Origin: Sphingobacterium sp. UGAL515B_05
Lineage (GTDB): Bacteria; Bacteroidota; Bacteroidia; Sphingobacteriales; Sphingobacteriaceae
Assembly (NCBI RefSeq): GCF_033097525.1
Contig: NZ_CP109907.1
Span: 4,960,001 to 5,024,000 of the forward strand
DNA: 64,000 nt
Direction: 5' to 3'
Positions 42,148-51,657 of the stretch are shown here, one piece after another. Each line of letters starts with the position of its first letter. Within the stretch, counting starts at the first letter, position 1. The notes below the pieces were generated by a model. That model was not told where the DNA came from. It saw only the letters and a list, made by a program, of their open reading frames with translations, and made no database searches. The position numbers and the translations under genes were made by a program.

Positions 42148-45100
42148 ATGAGAGCATTATGGTTGACACTGTTCTGCAGTGTGTGTTTCCTGTTGGGCAA
42201 GGCCCAACAGGAGCAACGGATAGTGGTACAGGGTGTCATTATGGATAAGGAGGCACAGCATACCATCGCCGGTATTACTGTTCGTTCAAAATTGGGGAAT
42301 AGAAAAACTAAAACCGACAGAGAAGGCAGATTTAGCCTGACAGGAATGAATCGGAAAGACTCGGTAATCGTCTCAGGTGTCGGTTACACAACCGTCACAG
42401 TTTCGGTAGATTATTTCTTTCAGAAGGAACCGCTATCGATAAAGCATTCTGACCAATATCTTGATGTCGTCGAAGTGAATACGGGCTATCAGACCCTTAA
42501 GCCCAATGAGGTAACGGGCGCGGTAGGTATTATAACCGAAGATATGTTGAAGCAACAGACGGGTACCAATATCATGCAGCGCCTAAACAATATGGTGCCA
42601 GCGATACGGTTTGACAATCAGCCCATTCAAAACCCGATCATTCAAAAGTTGAATGTGTCCATCCGTGGCTTGAGTACAATAAATGGACAAATGGACCCCT
42701 TGATCGTGTTGGATGGTTTTATCTATGAGGGCAATATCGCCAACATCGACCCGAACTCTATTGAATCGGTATCTATATTAAAAGATGCGGCAGCAGCTGC
42801 TATCTGGGGCGCCCGGGCTGGTAACGGTGTCATTGTACTTACGAGCAAAAAAGGGAAACTAGGCACCAATGAACGGTCGAAAATATCGTTTAACAGTAAC
42901 TTTTTGTTCAATCAAAAGTCTGATCTGACACAGTTATACCGACTTTCAAATCAGGATTTTATTGGGGTGGAAAAAATGCTCTTTGACAAGGGGTATTATA
43001 ATGTTTTCCTCAACAGCGTAGGCTATGCTGCTATGACACCTGTAATCGATATCCTGGATAAAAGAAAAAAGGAGCTGATCAGTTCGCTTGATTCGGCCAA
43101 ACTCATCAATAATCTATTGCTGCAGGATGGTTTAAAAAACTATGCTGATGCATTTTATGAACGTCCATTTACACAGCAGTACAATCTGAATATTTCCGGC
43201 GGTGGTGCCAAACATGCTTATGGTTTTGCGACAGGCTATACCACTGACAGGTCCCAGTTGAATGATAGAAATAGGAAAATCAATCTCTTGTTTTCGAATA
43301 CCTTCAAACCGATCAGTAAACTGCAGATTGACTTCGGGATGAATTATACCAATGCTTTATCCAAGTCGGGAAGACCTGATCTTACCGGCCTGACCTACAA
43401 TGGAAAATCGGTTCCGTACCTGCAATTTGTGGATGATAAGGGGCATGAAATTCCATTTGAGAGGGATTACAGGCAACTCTATGTGGACCAGAAATACAGT
43501 GCAGGATTTTTGGACTGGTCTTATTATCCAATGTCGGAATATAAATACAGCAATACGGCTTCAAAGCTGACGGAGCTATACGCTACCTTTGGTTTGGCTT
43601 ATCAGGTAAAATCATTTTTAAAACTCAGCCTTTCGGGTCAATATCAACTGCAGTCTATAAAGGGCGAAACCAATAGTACCTTGGAAAGCTATGATGCGAG
43701 ATCAACGATAAATAAATATATTCAGATGGATGCCAATGGAAAGCTGACTTATCCTGTGCCTCAATCAGGTCTATTAAGAAATTCGCTGACTGATGGACAG
43801 TCTTATACGATCCGGGGACAGGGAAATGTTGATAAGCGTTTTGGGGCATACCACATTGTGGGAATCCTTGGTGCGGAAATCAGGGAAAATAGCCAGAAAG
43901 GCAATTCATTTACCGCCTATGGTTACAATGACCTGCCTTTGGCTTATGCGCCAGTAGATTATGTGACCTTATTCAAGACTAATCCTGATGATCTGTATCA
44001 GAATATACTCGGTGCACCTGATTTCTCGAAGACGATCAATAGATACATATCTACCTTTGCCAATTTTTCAACTATTTGGAAGGAAAAATATGCTCTATCC
44101 GCTTCGCTCAGACAGGATGGAGCAAATATATTCGGTGCTTTGACCAACGACAAGTGGTCGCCCTTGTGGTCGGTTGGCGGTTTCTGGGAATTGGGTAAAG
44201 AGCATTTTATGAAGAGCAGCTGGATAGATATGCTAAAGCTGAGAGCAGCTTATGGTTACAGTGGAAATGTTGATGTTTCAAAAACACCACAGCCTGTTGC
44301 CAATGTGCAGACGGATGCGTACACGAAATATCGGATCCTCAATATTTCCAAACTCAATGACCCGTCATTACGCTGGGAAAAAGTAGGTACGATAAACTTT
44401 GGTTTGGATTATAGCTTCTTGAATGGTCGTATCAGTGGTGTTGTAGATTATTATGTAAAATCGGGTAAGGATCTTTATGGTTCTACAGAATATGATTACA
44501 CGACTTGGGGAGCAAGTAATGTGGTCACGAAGAATGTAGCGTCTATGAAAGGTAATGGACTCGATATCAGTATCAGTTCAAAGAATACACTGACAGGTGT
44601 AAAATGGGATACGCGGTTAAATCTCAGTACAAATTCCAACAAGACAACGGCTTACTATAAATCCTTGAATCAGGGGGTATTGAGTTTTCTAGGAAACGGC
44701 AACAAAATAACTCCTCTTGTGGGCATGCCGCTGAATGCGATCGCCGCATACCGTTGGGCAGGACTGAACGAACAAGGGATAGCTCAGGGCTATGTCAATG
44801 GTGAAAAGAGTACCGATTATTCCAAAATCCGGTCAGCTTCTGTGGAAGCATCCACTAGCGATGGAAGTATCCGTTTCTTTGGCTCTGCCAAGCCACAGGT
44901 GTTTGGAAATTTGATCAACAGTTTTTCATGGCATGAATTCTCCCTCGGCATCAATTTAAGTTTCAAGGCAGACTATTATTTCTTAAAACCTGCAACTTCT
45001 TATTTTAACCTGTTCCAAAGCGGAAATGCTTATCCGGATTTTGAAGATAGGTGGCAAAAGGAAGGGGATGAGCTGCGCACCAATACGCCAAAAATGTCGT

Positions 45101-45366
45101 ACCCGCTCGTTTCGTCTGCAGATGCATTTTATACGCAGTCGGAAATACATGTTTTGAAGGGAGATCATATACGGCTCGAATACGTTAATTTCTCCTGCCA
45201 GAAGGCATTTGATCAAAAGGGCAATAAAACGAATGTAAGACTCTATGGAAACTTTGCCAATCTGGGCATATTATGGCGAAGTAATAGACAGAAAATAGAT
45301 CCTGAATATCCTTATCGACTATCCCCGCCTAAGGTGTTCTCGATCGGAATCCAGGTAGATTATTAA
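42148..45366 (+). CDS. SusC/RagA-family TonB-dependent outer-membrane transporter
   Basis: 1072 residues. Signal peptide (LWLTLFCSVCFLLGKAQ), a carboxypeptidase-regulatory-like domain (IVVQGVIMDKEAQHTIAGIT, TKTDREGRFSLTG), the plug domain (VNTGYQTLKPNEVTGAVGII, LNVSIRGLSTINGQMDPLIV, DAAAAAIWGARAGNGVIVLT) and a 22-strand barrel ending in an aromatic residue (GIQVDY). There is no STN domain, so it is not wired to an anti-sigma factor. Works with the SusD-like lipoprotein 32 bases downstream to import an unknown ligand, possibly a peptide given the redoxin partner. Confidence 0.93.
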   Translation: MRALWLTLFCSVCFLLGKAQQEQRIVVQGVIMDKEAQHTIAGITVRSKLGNRKTKTDREGRFSLTGMNRKDSVIVSGVGYTTVTVSVDYFFQKEPLSIKHSDQYLDVVEVNTGYQTLKPNEVTGAVGIITEDMLKQQTGTNIMQRLNNMVPAIRFDNQPIQNPIIQKLNVSIRGLSTINGQMDPLIVLDGFIYEGNIANIDPNSIESVSILKDAAAAAIWGARAGNGVIVLTSKKGKLGTNERSKISFNSNFLFNQKSDLTQLYRLSNQDFIGVEKMLFDKGYYNVFLNSVGYAAMTPVIDILDKRKKELISSLDSAKLINNLLLQDGLKNYADAFYERPFTQQYNLNISGGGAKHAYGFATGYTTDRSQLNDRNRKINLLFSNTFKPISKLQIDFGMNYTNALSKSGRPDLTGLTYNGKSVPYLQFVDDKGHEIPFERDYRQLYVDQKYSAGFLDWSYYPMSEYKYSNTASKLTELYATFGLAYQVKSFLKLSLSGQYQLQSIKGETNSTLESYDARSTINKYIQMDANGKLTYPVPQSGLLRNSLTDGQSYTIRGQGNVDKRFGAYHIVGILGAEIRENSQKGNSFTAYGYNDLPLAYAPVDYVTLFKTNPDDLYQNILGAPDFSKTINRYISTFANFSTIWKEKYALSASLRQDGANIFGALTNDKWSPLWSVGGFWELGKEHFMKSSWIDMLKLRAAYGYSGNVDVSKTPQPVANVQTDAYTKYRILNISKLNDPSLRWEKVGTINFGLDYSFLNGRISGVVDYYVKSGKDLYGSTEYDYTTWGASNVVTKNVASMKGNGLDISISSKNTLTGVKWDTRLNLSTNSNKTTAYYKSLNQGVLSFLGNGNKITPLVGMPLNAIAAYRWAGLNEQGIAQGYVNGEKSTDYSKIRSASVEASTSDGSIRFFGSAKPQVFGNLINSFSWHEFSLGINLSFKADYYFLKPATSYFNLFQSGNAYPDFEDRWQKEGDELRTNTPKMSYPLVSSADAFYTQSEIHVLKGDHIRLEYVNFSCQKAFDQKGNKTNVRLYGNFANLGILWRSNRQKIDPEYPYRLSPPKVFSIGIQVDY

Positions 45367-45398
45367 CAGCTGTGTTTACCTATTTTAATGTTTAAAAG

Positions 45399-46745
45399 AT
45401 GAAAAAGATAATTATAATGATATTGTTATGTCCTTTGCTCTTGTTGTCATGCAACAAGTATCTGGATATACAGTCCAACAATAGGTTGGTCGTACCCAAC
45501 AGCCTTGAAGATTTACAGGGGCTGTTGGATAACTCCAAAAACATGAATCTAAATTATGGTGGACTTGGCGAGCGCTCTTCCGACAATGTCTATATACCCC
45601 TAGAGAATCTAAATACCCTTGCGGTTGAATCAAAGGAGCAGTATCTATGGAAGGAAACAGTGTACAATTATGCCAACGACTGGTCTGCCATGTATACAAC
45701 TGTTTATAATGCCAATTTGGTATTAGAGAAAATAGCGGATATTCAAAGAGATAGCGGCAATGGGCTCGATTGGGACCGTATCAAGGGGTCTGCATTATTG
45801 TTTCGTTCGGCGGCATACCTCAGTCTTTTATGGACTCATTCAAAAGCCTTCGACACGAATACCGCGAAAACTGACCTTGGCATTGTGTTAAGAGAGACGT
45901 CTGATTTTAACGTCAAGTCGGTGCGCTCCTCTGTCGAACAAGGGTATAACCAGGTGCTCGCCGATCTGCACGCTGCCGAACCATTACTGCCGACAGAAGC
46001 AATACATACAATGCGCCCCAGCAAATTGGCCGTATATGGCTTATTGGCGAGAACCTATCTTTCGATGCGCAATTATAAACAGGCGCTCGTATATGCCAAT
46101 ATGTATCTCGACATAAAGCACGAATTAATGGACTACAATGACCAAGGGGATGTAAAAGCTTCGGTAAATTATCCCTTCACGATTTTTAATAGGGAGACTG
46201 CCTTTTTTACTCAATTGCGATCGTCGACGGTGACAGCAGCTTATTCCAGTATCGATACGCTTTTATATCGGGCATATGGTACAAATGATTTGCGCAAGCA
46301 GCTGTTTTTTAAGATTACTAAGGGTATTATAAATTTTAAAGGGCAGTATACCGGTGCGCTTGCACTATTTGGAGGAATTGCGACAGACGAGATTTATCTC
46401 ACTAGAGCTGAATGTCTGGCAAGAGAAGGGAAGTTGGGTGCAGCGCTGGCTGATCTTAATCTATTACTGGAAAAACGCTATAAAACGGGAACATTTATGC
46501 CAATCACCATGATGAATGCTACAAGTCTACTGGATACAATCTTATTGGAACGGCGTAAAGAATTAGTCTATAGAGGACTGCGCTGGATGGACATCAAAAG
46601 GCTCAATCTCGAAGGTCGAGAAATCCATCTAATCCGGCAAGGAGAAGATGGTCAAGTGGAACTCAAACCAAATGACAACCGGTATGCCATTGCCTTGCCC
46701 GACGATATCATCAGAATCACAGGTATGCCACAGAATCCACGCTAA
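45399..46745 (+). CDS. SusD/RagB-family surface lipoprotein
   Basis: 448 residues. Lipoprotein signal (IIMILLCPLLLLSC) with the SusD opening NKYLDIQSNNRLVVPNSLED, a TPR-like helical core (GSALLFRSAAYLSLLWTHSK) and the family ending (RRKELVYRGLRWMDIKRLNL). It is the ligand-capturing lid of the SusC barrel encoded just before. Confidence 0.92.
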   Translation: MKKIIIMILLCPLLLLSCNKYLDIQSNNRLVVPNSLEDLQGLLDNSKNMNLNYGGLGERSSDNVYIPLENLNTLAVESKEQYLWKETVYNYANDWSAMYTTVYNANLVLEKIADIQRDSGNGLDWDRIKGSALLFRSAAYLSLLWTHSKAFDTNTAKTDLGIVLRETSDFNVKSVRSSVEQGYNQVLADLHAAEPLLPTEAIHTMRPSKLAVYGLLARTYLSMRNYKQALVYANMYLDIKHELMDYNDQGDVKASVNYPFTIFNRETAFFTQLRSSTVTAAYSSIDTLLYRAYGTNDLRKQLFFKITKGIINFKGQYTGALALFGGIATDEIYLTRAECLAREGKLGAALADLNLLLEKRYKTGTFMPITMMNATSLLDTILLERRKELVYRGLRWMDIKRLNLEGREIHLIRQGEDGQVELKPNDNRYAIALPDDIIRITGMPQNPR

Positions 46746-46751
46746 AAGTAA

Positions 46752-46777
46752 AGGCGGCTTACTGGAGTAAGCCGCCT
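46752..46777. terminator. Strong hairpin between convergent genes
   Basis: AGGCGGCTTACT-GG-AGTAAGCCGCCT, a 12-base perfect stem with a two-base loop, six bases after the SusD stop and before the convergent DUF6520 gene. There is no T run, but position and stability suit a bidirectional terminator. Confidence 0.7.
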
Positions 46778-46815
46778 AAATTGCGATCAGTAAACCGATT
46801 GCACCAATTTTCGAA

Positions 46816-47199
46816 CTATAAAGCTCTATTTATAGGATCAAATTGTGTTGCGTTAGAGCTGGCTGCTTCGCTGGGTAGATAGCCAGCTCCGGTTTCCGCT
46901 TGGATAGCCTCAATCTGAACTTTGGAATCATCCAGCGTACCGCCACTTACATCAGAAGCATCTACCTCAAGGGCACAAGCTGCTTCCGGCTCTGCGTTAC
47001 AGCTCTGACCATTTGGCAAAGTTGTCCAATTGGATTCATCTTCCACTTCCGATTTATTTGTCGGATCACCATGGAAATAAAGCATCACGCTGGCAAAAGA
47101 TTTGCCGGATAATTTTTCAACAGCTTTTGCGCCATTGAAACATACCGCGAAGGCTATCGCTAACATCATGTAGCCTTTGCGATTGAAGATACTAGTCAT
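46816..47199 (-). CDS. DUF6520-type small exported protein
   Basis: 127 residues from the ATG at 47199, which has a near-perfect Shine-Dalgarno (AAGGAGG) eight to nine bases upstream, rare in this phylum; a longer frame to 47292 is thus rejected. The N-terminus (RKGYMMLAIAFAVCFNGAKA) is a signal peptide; the mature part is acidic with three cysteines (SCNAEPEAACALEVD). DUF6520 proteins are short exported proteins of unknown role, usually encoded with MauE/DoxX-like genes as here. Confidence 0.75.
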   Translation of the reverse strand: MTSIFNRKGYMMLAIAFAVCFNGAKAVEKLSGKSFASVMLYFHGDPTNKSEVEDESNWTTLPNGQSCNAEPEAACALEVDASDVSGGTLDDSKVQIEAIQAETGAGYLPSEAASSNATQFDPINRAL

Positions 47200-47339
47200 A
47201 TGACTATCCTCCTTTCTGTACAGCAGACCGCTGTTATTTTTCTTTTTTAAATACTTTTTGGTCTGCGACAATTTGTGTTTATAATTTACCATAGCTTTTT
47301 TCTGAAACTACGGTCTGGTTATCCTATGCTGTAGCCGAA

Positions 47340-47954
47340 TTACTTTAACCCCTCTACAAGCTCGCTCGGGAAGGGGGCGCCCTGCATAGGGTAGTCGAAA
47401 GCATTCTTCGATTTTCCTTTCAACAGCGCTTGAATATGACCAATGATGATAACAATAAAAAATAGGAGGAACAGATTTATTCTGTTTTTATAGCGCTTAT
47501 TTTGAATACGTTGAGTTGTCTTATTTGACGGTTTACTACTGATGAAAAAACCTGCGAGGGATAGGATAAATAACAATGCGTTTATCCAGAGGTGTGTGAT
47601 CCGGTTGACGTTGGTCAAAAAGCTGCTGCACATGCAAGGCGCATTTTTTAGTACGCCGAATACACCCAATGCGATGTAGCTACTGAAAATAAGAATCAAA
47701 AGAAGGCATCCTGACCAACCTAGATATTCCAGCTTCTTACTCGGCATAAAAAGTAAGACGGCCAAAGAGATTTCCAACAGTGGCATCAACCAGGAAAGTA
47801 CAGGTACAAAGGCGCCAATAAGCGGTTGATGAACCAGTGAGAGTTCAAATGCATCATGAATCCATATTTTGTCCATGCCAACATAGAGCCAGAATAAGAT
47901 CATTCCGCATCTTAATAGTAGATAAGTCCAATGGTATATTTCAGCTCTTTTCAT
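47340..47954 (-). CDS. MauE/DoxX-like redox-associated membrane protein
   Basis: 204 residues, five membrane helices. LLRCGMILFWLYVGMDKIW at the start and a C-x-C pair (APCMCSSFL) after helix four match the MauE/DoxX-type family linked to periplasmic thiol chemistry. It lies directly upstream of the DUF6520 gene and close to a redoxin-SusCD operon, in keeping with a role in oxidising or reducing exported cysteine proteins. Confidence 0.78.
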   Translation of the reverse strand: MKRAEIYHWTYLLLRCGMILFWLYVGMDKIWIHDAFELSLVHQPLIGAFVPVLSWLMPLLEISLAVLLFMPSKKLEYLGWSGCLLLILIFSSYIALGVFGVLKNAPCMCSSFLTNVNRITHLWINALLFILSLAGFFISSKPSNKTTQRIQNKRYKNRINLFLLFFIVIIIGHIQALLKGKSKNAFDYPMQGAPFPSELVEGLK

Positions 47955-48088
47955 ATTATTAACGATTTATCTGCCGCGACTATTTCCTTGCCCACTCAGG
48001 CTTTCCTTTTTCGCGACCATCTTATTCCAAAGTTCGGCCTTAAATCAGCGCTAGACTTGGCCGAATCTGGAGAGTAGTATATACAGGC

Positions 48089-49096
48089 TTAGCGATCGTC
48101 TTGGATATACCGCTTAAAAAAATCCCTAGCCGTCATGCCCGTCTTCTTTTTAAAAAAGCGGGCAAAGCTGCTTGGTGACGAGTAGCCCAGTTCATAGGCT
48201 ATGGTATCGGTGTGCATACCATCCAGGATATACTTCTTGGCGAGATCCAACATAAATGCTATCTTCAGCTCTTGGGGGCTTAGCCCATAATAACTATGGA
48301 TAAGTTGATGCAGATAGTCCATACTTATCCCGAGCTGCCAAGCAATATCATCCAGTTTAAAATCCTGCCCATTTTCGGTCACAGTCTGCTTAATGATAGC
48401 ATGGGCTTCTTTGGCTTTTAACTGGGATTCCGAAATCTTTTCATATTCTTCAAAGATCTTTTCCTTCGATAGATTGATCAGCTTCTTGATCCCCCAGAGG
48501 ATATTGACCTCCGTGTCGAGGTCGCCTTTTTTGATTTTGGCCATAATGGCCTTCATCAGAAAAATAGTTATGGTTCCTATACGAAAATCGATACTGCAGC
48601 ATGTATTTGGATCTTTCTGCCGGTAAGCAGCTATCAATGGCTGAAGAAACCGGAAAGGACGCTCATTGCCGTCACGGAAAATACTGCCGCGGAAATAAAA
48701 GTTGACAATTGTATACCTGCCGGCAGGAATATGAAGTCGATAATCACCTGTGGATAAGTAGAAATAACGGCCCCGACCGGAAGAAATAGGATAGCTGACC
48801 TGCTGACTGAGATCTTCGAGCTGAATTGTCGTATTGTTAGCCATGACATAGAAACTGTGGATATCTGGATATTTTACCTGTAAGGAGATCACAATATCGC
48901 TCGGTATATGAAGCTCCAAAAGATTGATAAAGCCGAGCAGTCCATCAAACTGCTGCAGGCAGGCCTGCCCATGTTGATTTTCATACAGTTGAAAATCCGC
49001 ATTGGGCATACTTAGCCGAGGGCGGAAAGCCCCAGTTTGGAAACTGACCGGCTCGCCAAAAAGTTGGGCAATGTCGATATGTAATGCTGTTTTCAT
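48089..49096 (-). CDS. AraC-family transcriptional regulator
   Basis: 335 residues with an unrecognised N-terminal sensor and a C-terminal AraC domain (FKLDDIAWQLGISMDYLHQL and TIAYELGYSSPSSFARFFKK, then GMTARDFFKRY). It precedes the MauE-DUF6520 pair on the same strand and may regulate it and the SusCD operon. Confidence 0.87.
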   Translation of the reverse strand: MKTALHIDIAQLFGEPVSFQTGAFRPRLSMPNADFQLYENQHGQACLQQFDGLLGFINLLELHIPSDIVISLQVKYPDIHSFYVMANNTTIQLEDLSQQVSYPISSGRGRYFYLSTGDYRLHIPAGRYTIVNFYFRGSIFRDGNERPFRFLQPLIAAYRQKDPNTCCSIDFRIGTITIFLMKAIMAKIKKGDLDTEVNILWGIKKLINLSKEKIFEEYEKISESQLKAKEAHAIIKQTVTENGQDFKLDDIAWQLGISMDYLHQLIHSYYGLSPQELKIAFMLDLAKKYILDGMHTDTIAYELGYSSPSSFARFFKKKTGMTARDFFKRYIQDDR

Positions 49097-49177
49097 AATT
49101 GTTTAAGTTCTTTTTATCCCACCGACCAGGATTTCGGAATGATCAGTGGGAATGGTGTTGGATAACGTCAGATTGAA

Positions 49178-49561
49178 TTACCGCCTCGAATAGCGGTATG
49201 CAATCCGTATAAACAGTGGCGTCAGCAGCGCTATTCCCGCTTCATCTTGCCACTGTTCGTGGCCTTGAATGATAAGATCCTTAAATTCGGGATCTTCGTC
49301 TTTCTTCTCGTCCTTTTGAAATTGGACAGCCAATCCCCACATGGTATAATTAGCGATCGCTCTGCCGAGTTTGTTCTGGAAATTGATCGGCATCGCCGCG
49401 AGCTGTGCAAGCTGATGCGCCTGCAGATTAAAATTGTCTTTCATCCAGCCTTCAAAATTGCCGGCCAACGATTCCAGTTCTATGGCCCGATCGGCCATCG
49501 GTAAGGCGAGAAGCGTGGCCACTTTCCGGGCTACACCTGCATTGTCAAAATTTTCTCTCAT
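49178..49561 (-). CDS. Hypothetical 127-residue helical protein
   Basis: Helical, soluble, no signal peptide (MRENFDNAGVARKVATLLAL, NFEGWMKDNFNLQAHQLAQL). I do not recognise the family. Start at the ATG at 49561; the frame runs further to 49630 without support. It is divergent from the LytTR-like gene at 49750, with a 14-base palindrome (49699-49712) in between. Confidence 0.6.
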   Translation of the reverse strand: MRENFDNAGVARKVATLLALPMADRAIELESLAGNFEGWMKDNFNLQAHQLAQLAAMPINFQNKLGRAIANYTMWGLAVQFQKDEKKDEDPEFKDLIIQGHEQWQDEAGIALLTPLFIRIAYRYSRR

Positions 49562-49698
49562 ACATGTAAACTTTTGACAAATGTTGAATTTACAACTTAC
49601 TAAAACCAGTATTTCAAAATAACCGACCACATTTAGTAGGTTAATCTTTTTGTAGCACGCGAAATAATTCCGAACATTTGAGAATTTTGATTAATTTG

Positions 49699-49712
49699 CA
49701 TGTTCAAACATG
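49699..49712. promoter_or_regulatory. 14-bp palindrome in a divergent promoter region
   Basis: CATGTTCAAACATG: arms CATGTT and AACATG around CA, centrally placed between divergent genes at 49561 and 49750. Candidate operator for the LytTR-like regulator, whose family binds repeated short sites. Confidence 0.4.
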
Positions 49713-49749
49713 TGAATATAACCTAGCAATTGGCACTTGACGGACTCGT

Positions 49750-50790
49750 ATGAAGCAGTTTTTAAAGCTATGCCTGGGAAGCTTATGCTTTTCCATGCTA
49801 TTTAATCTGATCGGAAATAAAGGAATTAAACTCGAACGGTTCGGAACGTACACCTATAGCGTCTGGACGATAACTTTTGCATTGGCCATTATCATTGCGG
49901 CACTGCTGATCCGCATCGGTTTAAAAATAGCCTGGATAAAATGGCAAAAAAAATATCCCGAATTGGAACTGTTTAAGGATGGCAAGTTGCAGCTTAAGGA
50001 AATTCCACTTGGAGAAAGATTACTGGTGGTCTTTGCCACAACAGTCGCCCTGCTGCTTGTTTACCTTTGTTTTATCTATCTGATCGCTTATGCGCACCAA
50101 AGTAGCAACAGCGCTATGTTATTTAAAAGTTACCTATATCATTACATACCAAAACTGGGGATAAGTTGCTTTTTATATGTTTATTATGTTTTTAAAAAGG
50201 GTGACCTGTGGTGCTTCACACCGCAGCATGAAATCTCCCTGTTCGGTAGCCAACTTCCAGCAAGAGTAGTCGAGCTGGAAAAGATCGTAGAAAAAGTAGT
50301 GCCGGTGGTTCATCCCAGCGTGTTGGATCAGAAGATCGTTATCGGATCGCTTTATGATATTCTCTATGGCCACGCTAAATTTGAACCTGACTTTACAAGA
50401 AAGAAAGCTGTGCGCATGTTTGATGTACCGTTTTACTTTTCAACCCGAGGCGAGAAAGAAGTCATTTTGGTGGACGGCACAAGACGGAAAGCCGATCGCT
50501 TTATGCAGGAACTGGAGGCCATCGGACTGGATAAATGGTATTTCCGAATCAGCAGCAGCTGCCGCGTCAATATGATGCTTGTCCGCTATCCGGTAGCGCA
50601 CAATGCCGGTAAACTTGAATTGCGCAAAGAGGTATTTGACAACCTGCAGCAGGCAATGAATAAAATGGATATCCAAAAGCTGTTGGTGGCAACGCAATGG
50701 ATACGGAAAAACAAAAAAATAACAAAATTTTTGGATAACGTGAATAACCTGGAGCATAAGGGATGGGATTACCTTATTCCGCTCGACTAA
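49750..50790 (+). CDS. Membrane protein with LytTR-like DNA-binding domain
   Basis: 346 residues. Four membrane helices in the first 160 (SLCFSMLFNLIG, WTITFALAIIIAALLI, LLVVFATTVALLLVYLCFIY, IPKLGISCFLYVYYVF) and a C-terminal LytTR-type domain: VPFYFSTRGEKEVILVDGTR, FMQELEAIGLDKWYFRISSS then CRVNMMLV, where 'FxRIxxSxxVN' is the family signature. Membrane LytTR regulators in Bacteroidota often sense the envelope. It may control the helix-turn-helix/DUF6266 block downstream. Confidence 0.7.
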   Translation: MKQFLKLCLGSLCFSMLFNLIGNKGIKLERFGTYTYSVWTITFALAIIIAALLIRIGLKIAWIKWQKKYPELELFKDGKLQLKEIPLGERLLVVFATTVALLLVYLCFIYLIAYAHQSSNSAMLFKSYLYHYIPKLGISCFLYVYYVFKKGDLWCFTPQHEISLFGSQLPARVVELEKIVEKVVPVVHPSVLDQKIVIGSLYDILYGHAKFEPDFTRKKAVRMFDVPFYFSTRGEKEVILVDGTRRKADRFMQELEAIGLDKWYFRISSSCRVNMMLVRYPVAHNAGKLELRKEVFDNLQQAMNKMDIQKLLVATQWIRKNKKITKFLDNVNNLEHKGWDYLIPLD

Positions 50791-50891
50791 TGTATCCCAC
50801 AAGTATAAACTTAGATAGACCGGGCGCAGTAGACAACAGGTCTGCCGTAGCGCTGGATTTCGGCGGTTAGTCGAACTAACCACGCCAATTT

Positions 50892-51275
50892 ATGTTTTTT
50901 GTTAAAGGATCTCCTGATCAAAAGGAGATTACGCCCCGTTATGTGTCCAATGGGACAGCTATTCACCTAAAAATCAACTATTCTTTTCAACTAAAATCAA
51001 GCATCGAATATACGCCGTTAGAGGCCAAGTTGGACCGCATCATCGACCTGCTGCAGGAAGAGCACTATACGGAGCTCCAAAAGCTTAGCGGCACAATGAC
51101 CATCCACGAAGTGGCTTCCTTTCTGAGCAAGAGTGTGCGCACCATCGAACGGCGCATCGCCAAAGGCCTGCTCAAGGCTGCCTACAAGGAGGGCAATGCA
51201 GATCTATTTCTCAAAAAAGATGTGGTGCAGCTCTATGTGGGCGAGTACAGGAAGTGGCCCCGTCGCATGCCTTAG
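50892..51275 (+). CDS. Helix-turn-helix protein (excisionase/MerR-like)
   Basis: 127 residues. The middle (LSGTMTIHEVASFLSKSVRT then IERRIAKGLLKA) is an HTH_17-type winged helix as in excisionases and phage regulators. The short, poorly conserved N-terminus suggests a start further in. It sits between the LytTR-like gene and the phage-like cassette at 51658. Confidence 0.65.
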   Translation: MFFVKGSPDQKEITPRYVSNGTAIHLKINYSFQLKSSIEYTPLEAKLDRIIDLLQEEHYTELQKLSGTMTIHEVASFLSKSVRTIERRIAKGLLKAAYKEGNADLFLKKDVVQLYVGEYRKWPRRMP

Positions 51276-51657
51276 CTCCGTAGCTTGTTCGTACCTGCTT
51301 CGTAAAGCCTTCGGCGCGCAACAATTGGGCACCAGCTATTGACCAGCCCTTCACCAGTATTTTTCTGTTCGGAGACTGGTGAATAGCTGTTGCGGAGCTG
51401 TACAGTATCTGTTCACGTTTCGAAGCTGGTACGGAGCTGGGCCGAAACAAAGGCCAATCTGGGTGCTTTTTCGATTGATTTTAGGCCGTCTCCGACAGGC
51501 CACCGACAAATCTGAGGGGACCGCCGACAGGTCTCCGCCAACCTGCCTTGCGCTCTTGACATCGGGCTATTCGATGTTGTATGTTTGTCGAAGTAAAGCA
51601 ATACATACCGGTATAAGTGAATGCTTTATGTGGTCTTTAATTTAAATAACAAACAAC
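51276..51657. other. GC-rich non-coding gap upstream of the DUF6266 cassette
   Basis: No gene is supported. It contains short imperfect repeats (GACAGGCC, GACAAATC, GACAGGTC at 51495-51530) and an inverted repeat GTATG...CATAC around 51580-51606, close to the promoter region of the 51658 gene. Confidence 0.4.
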
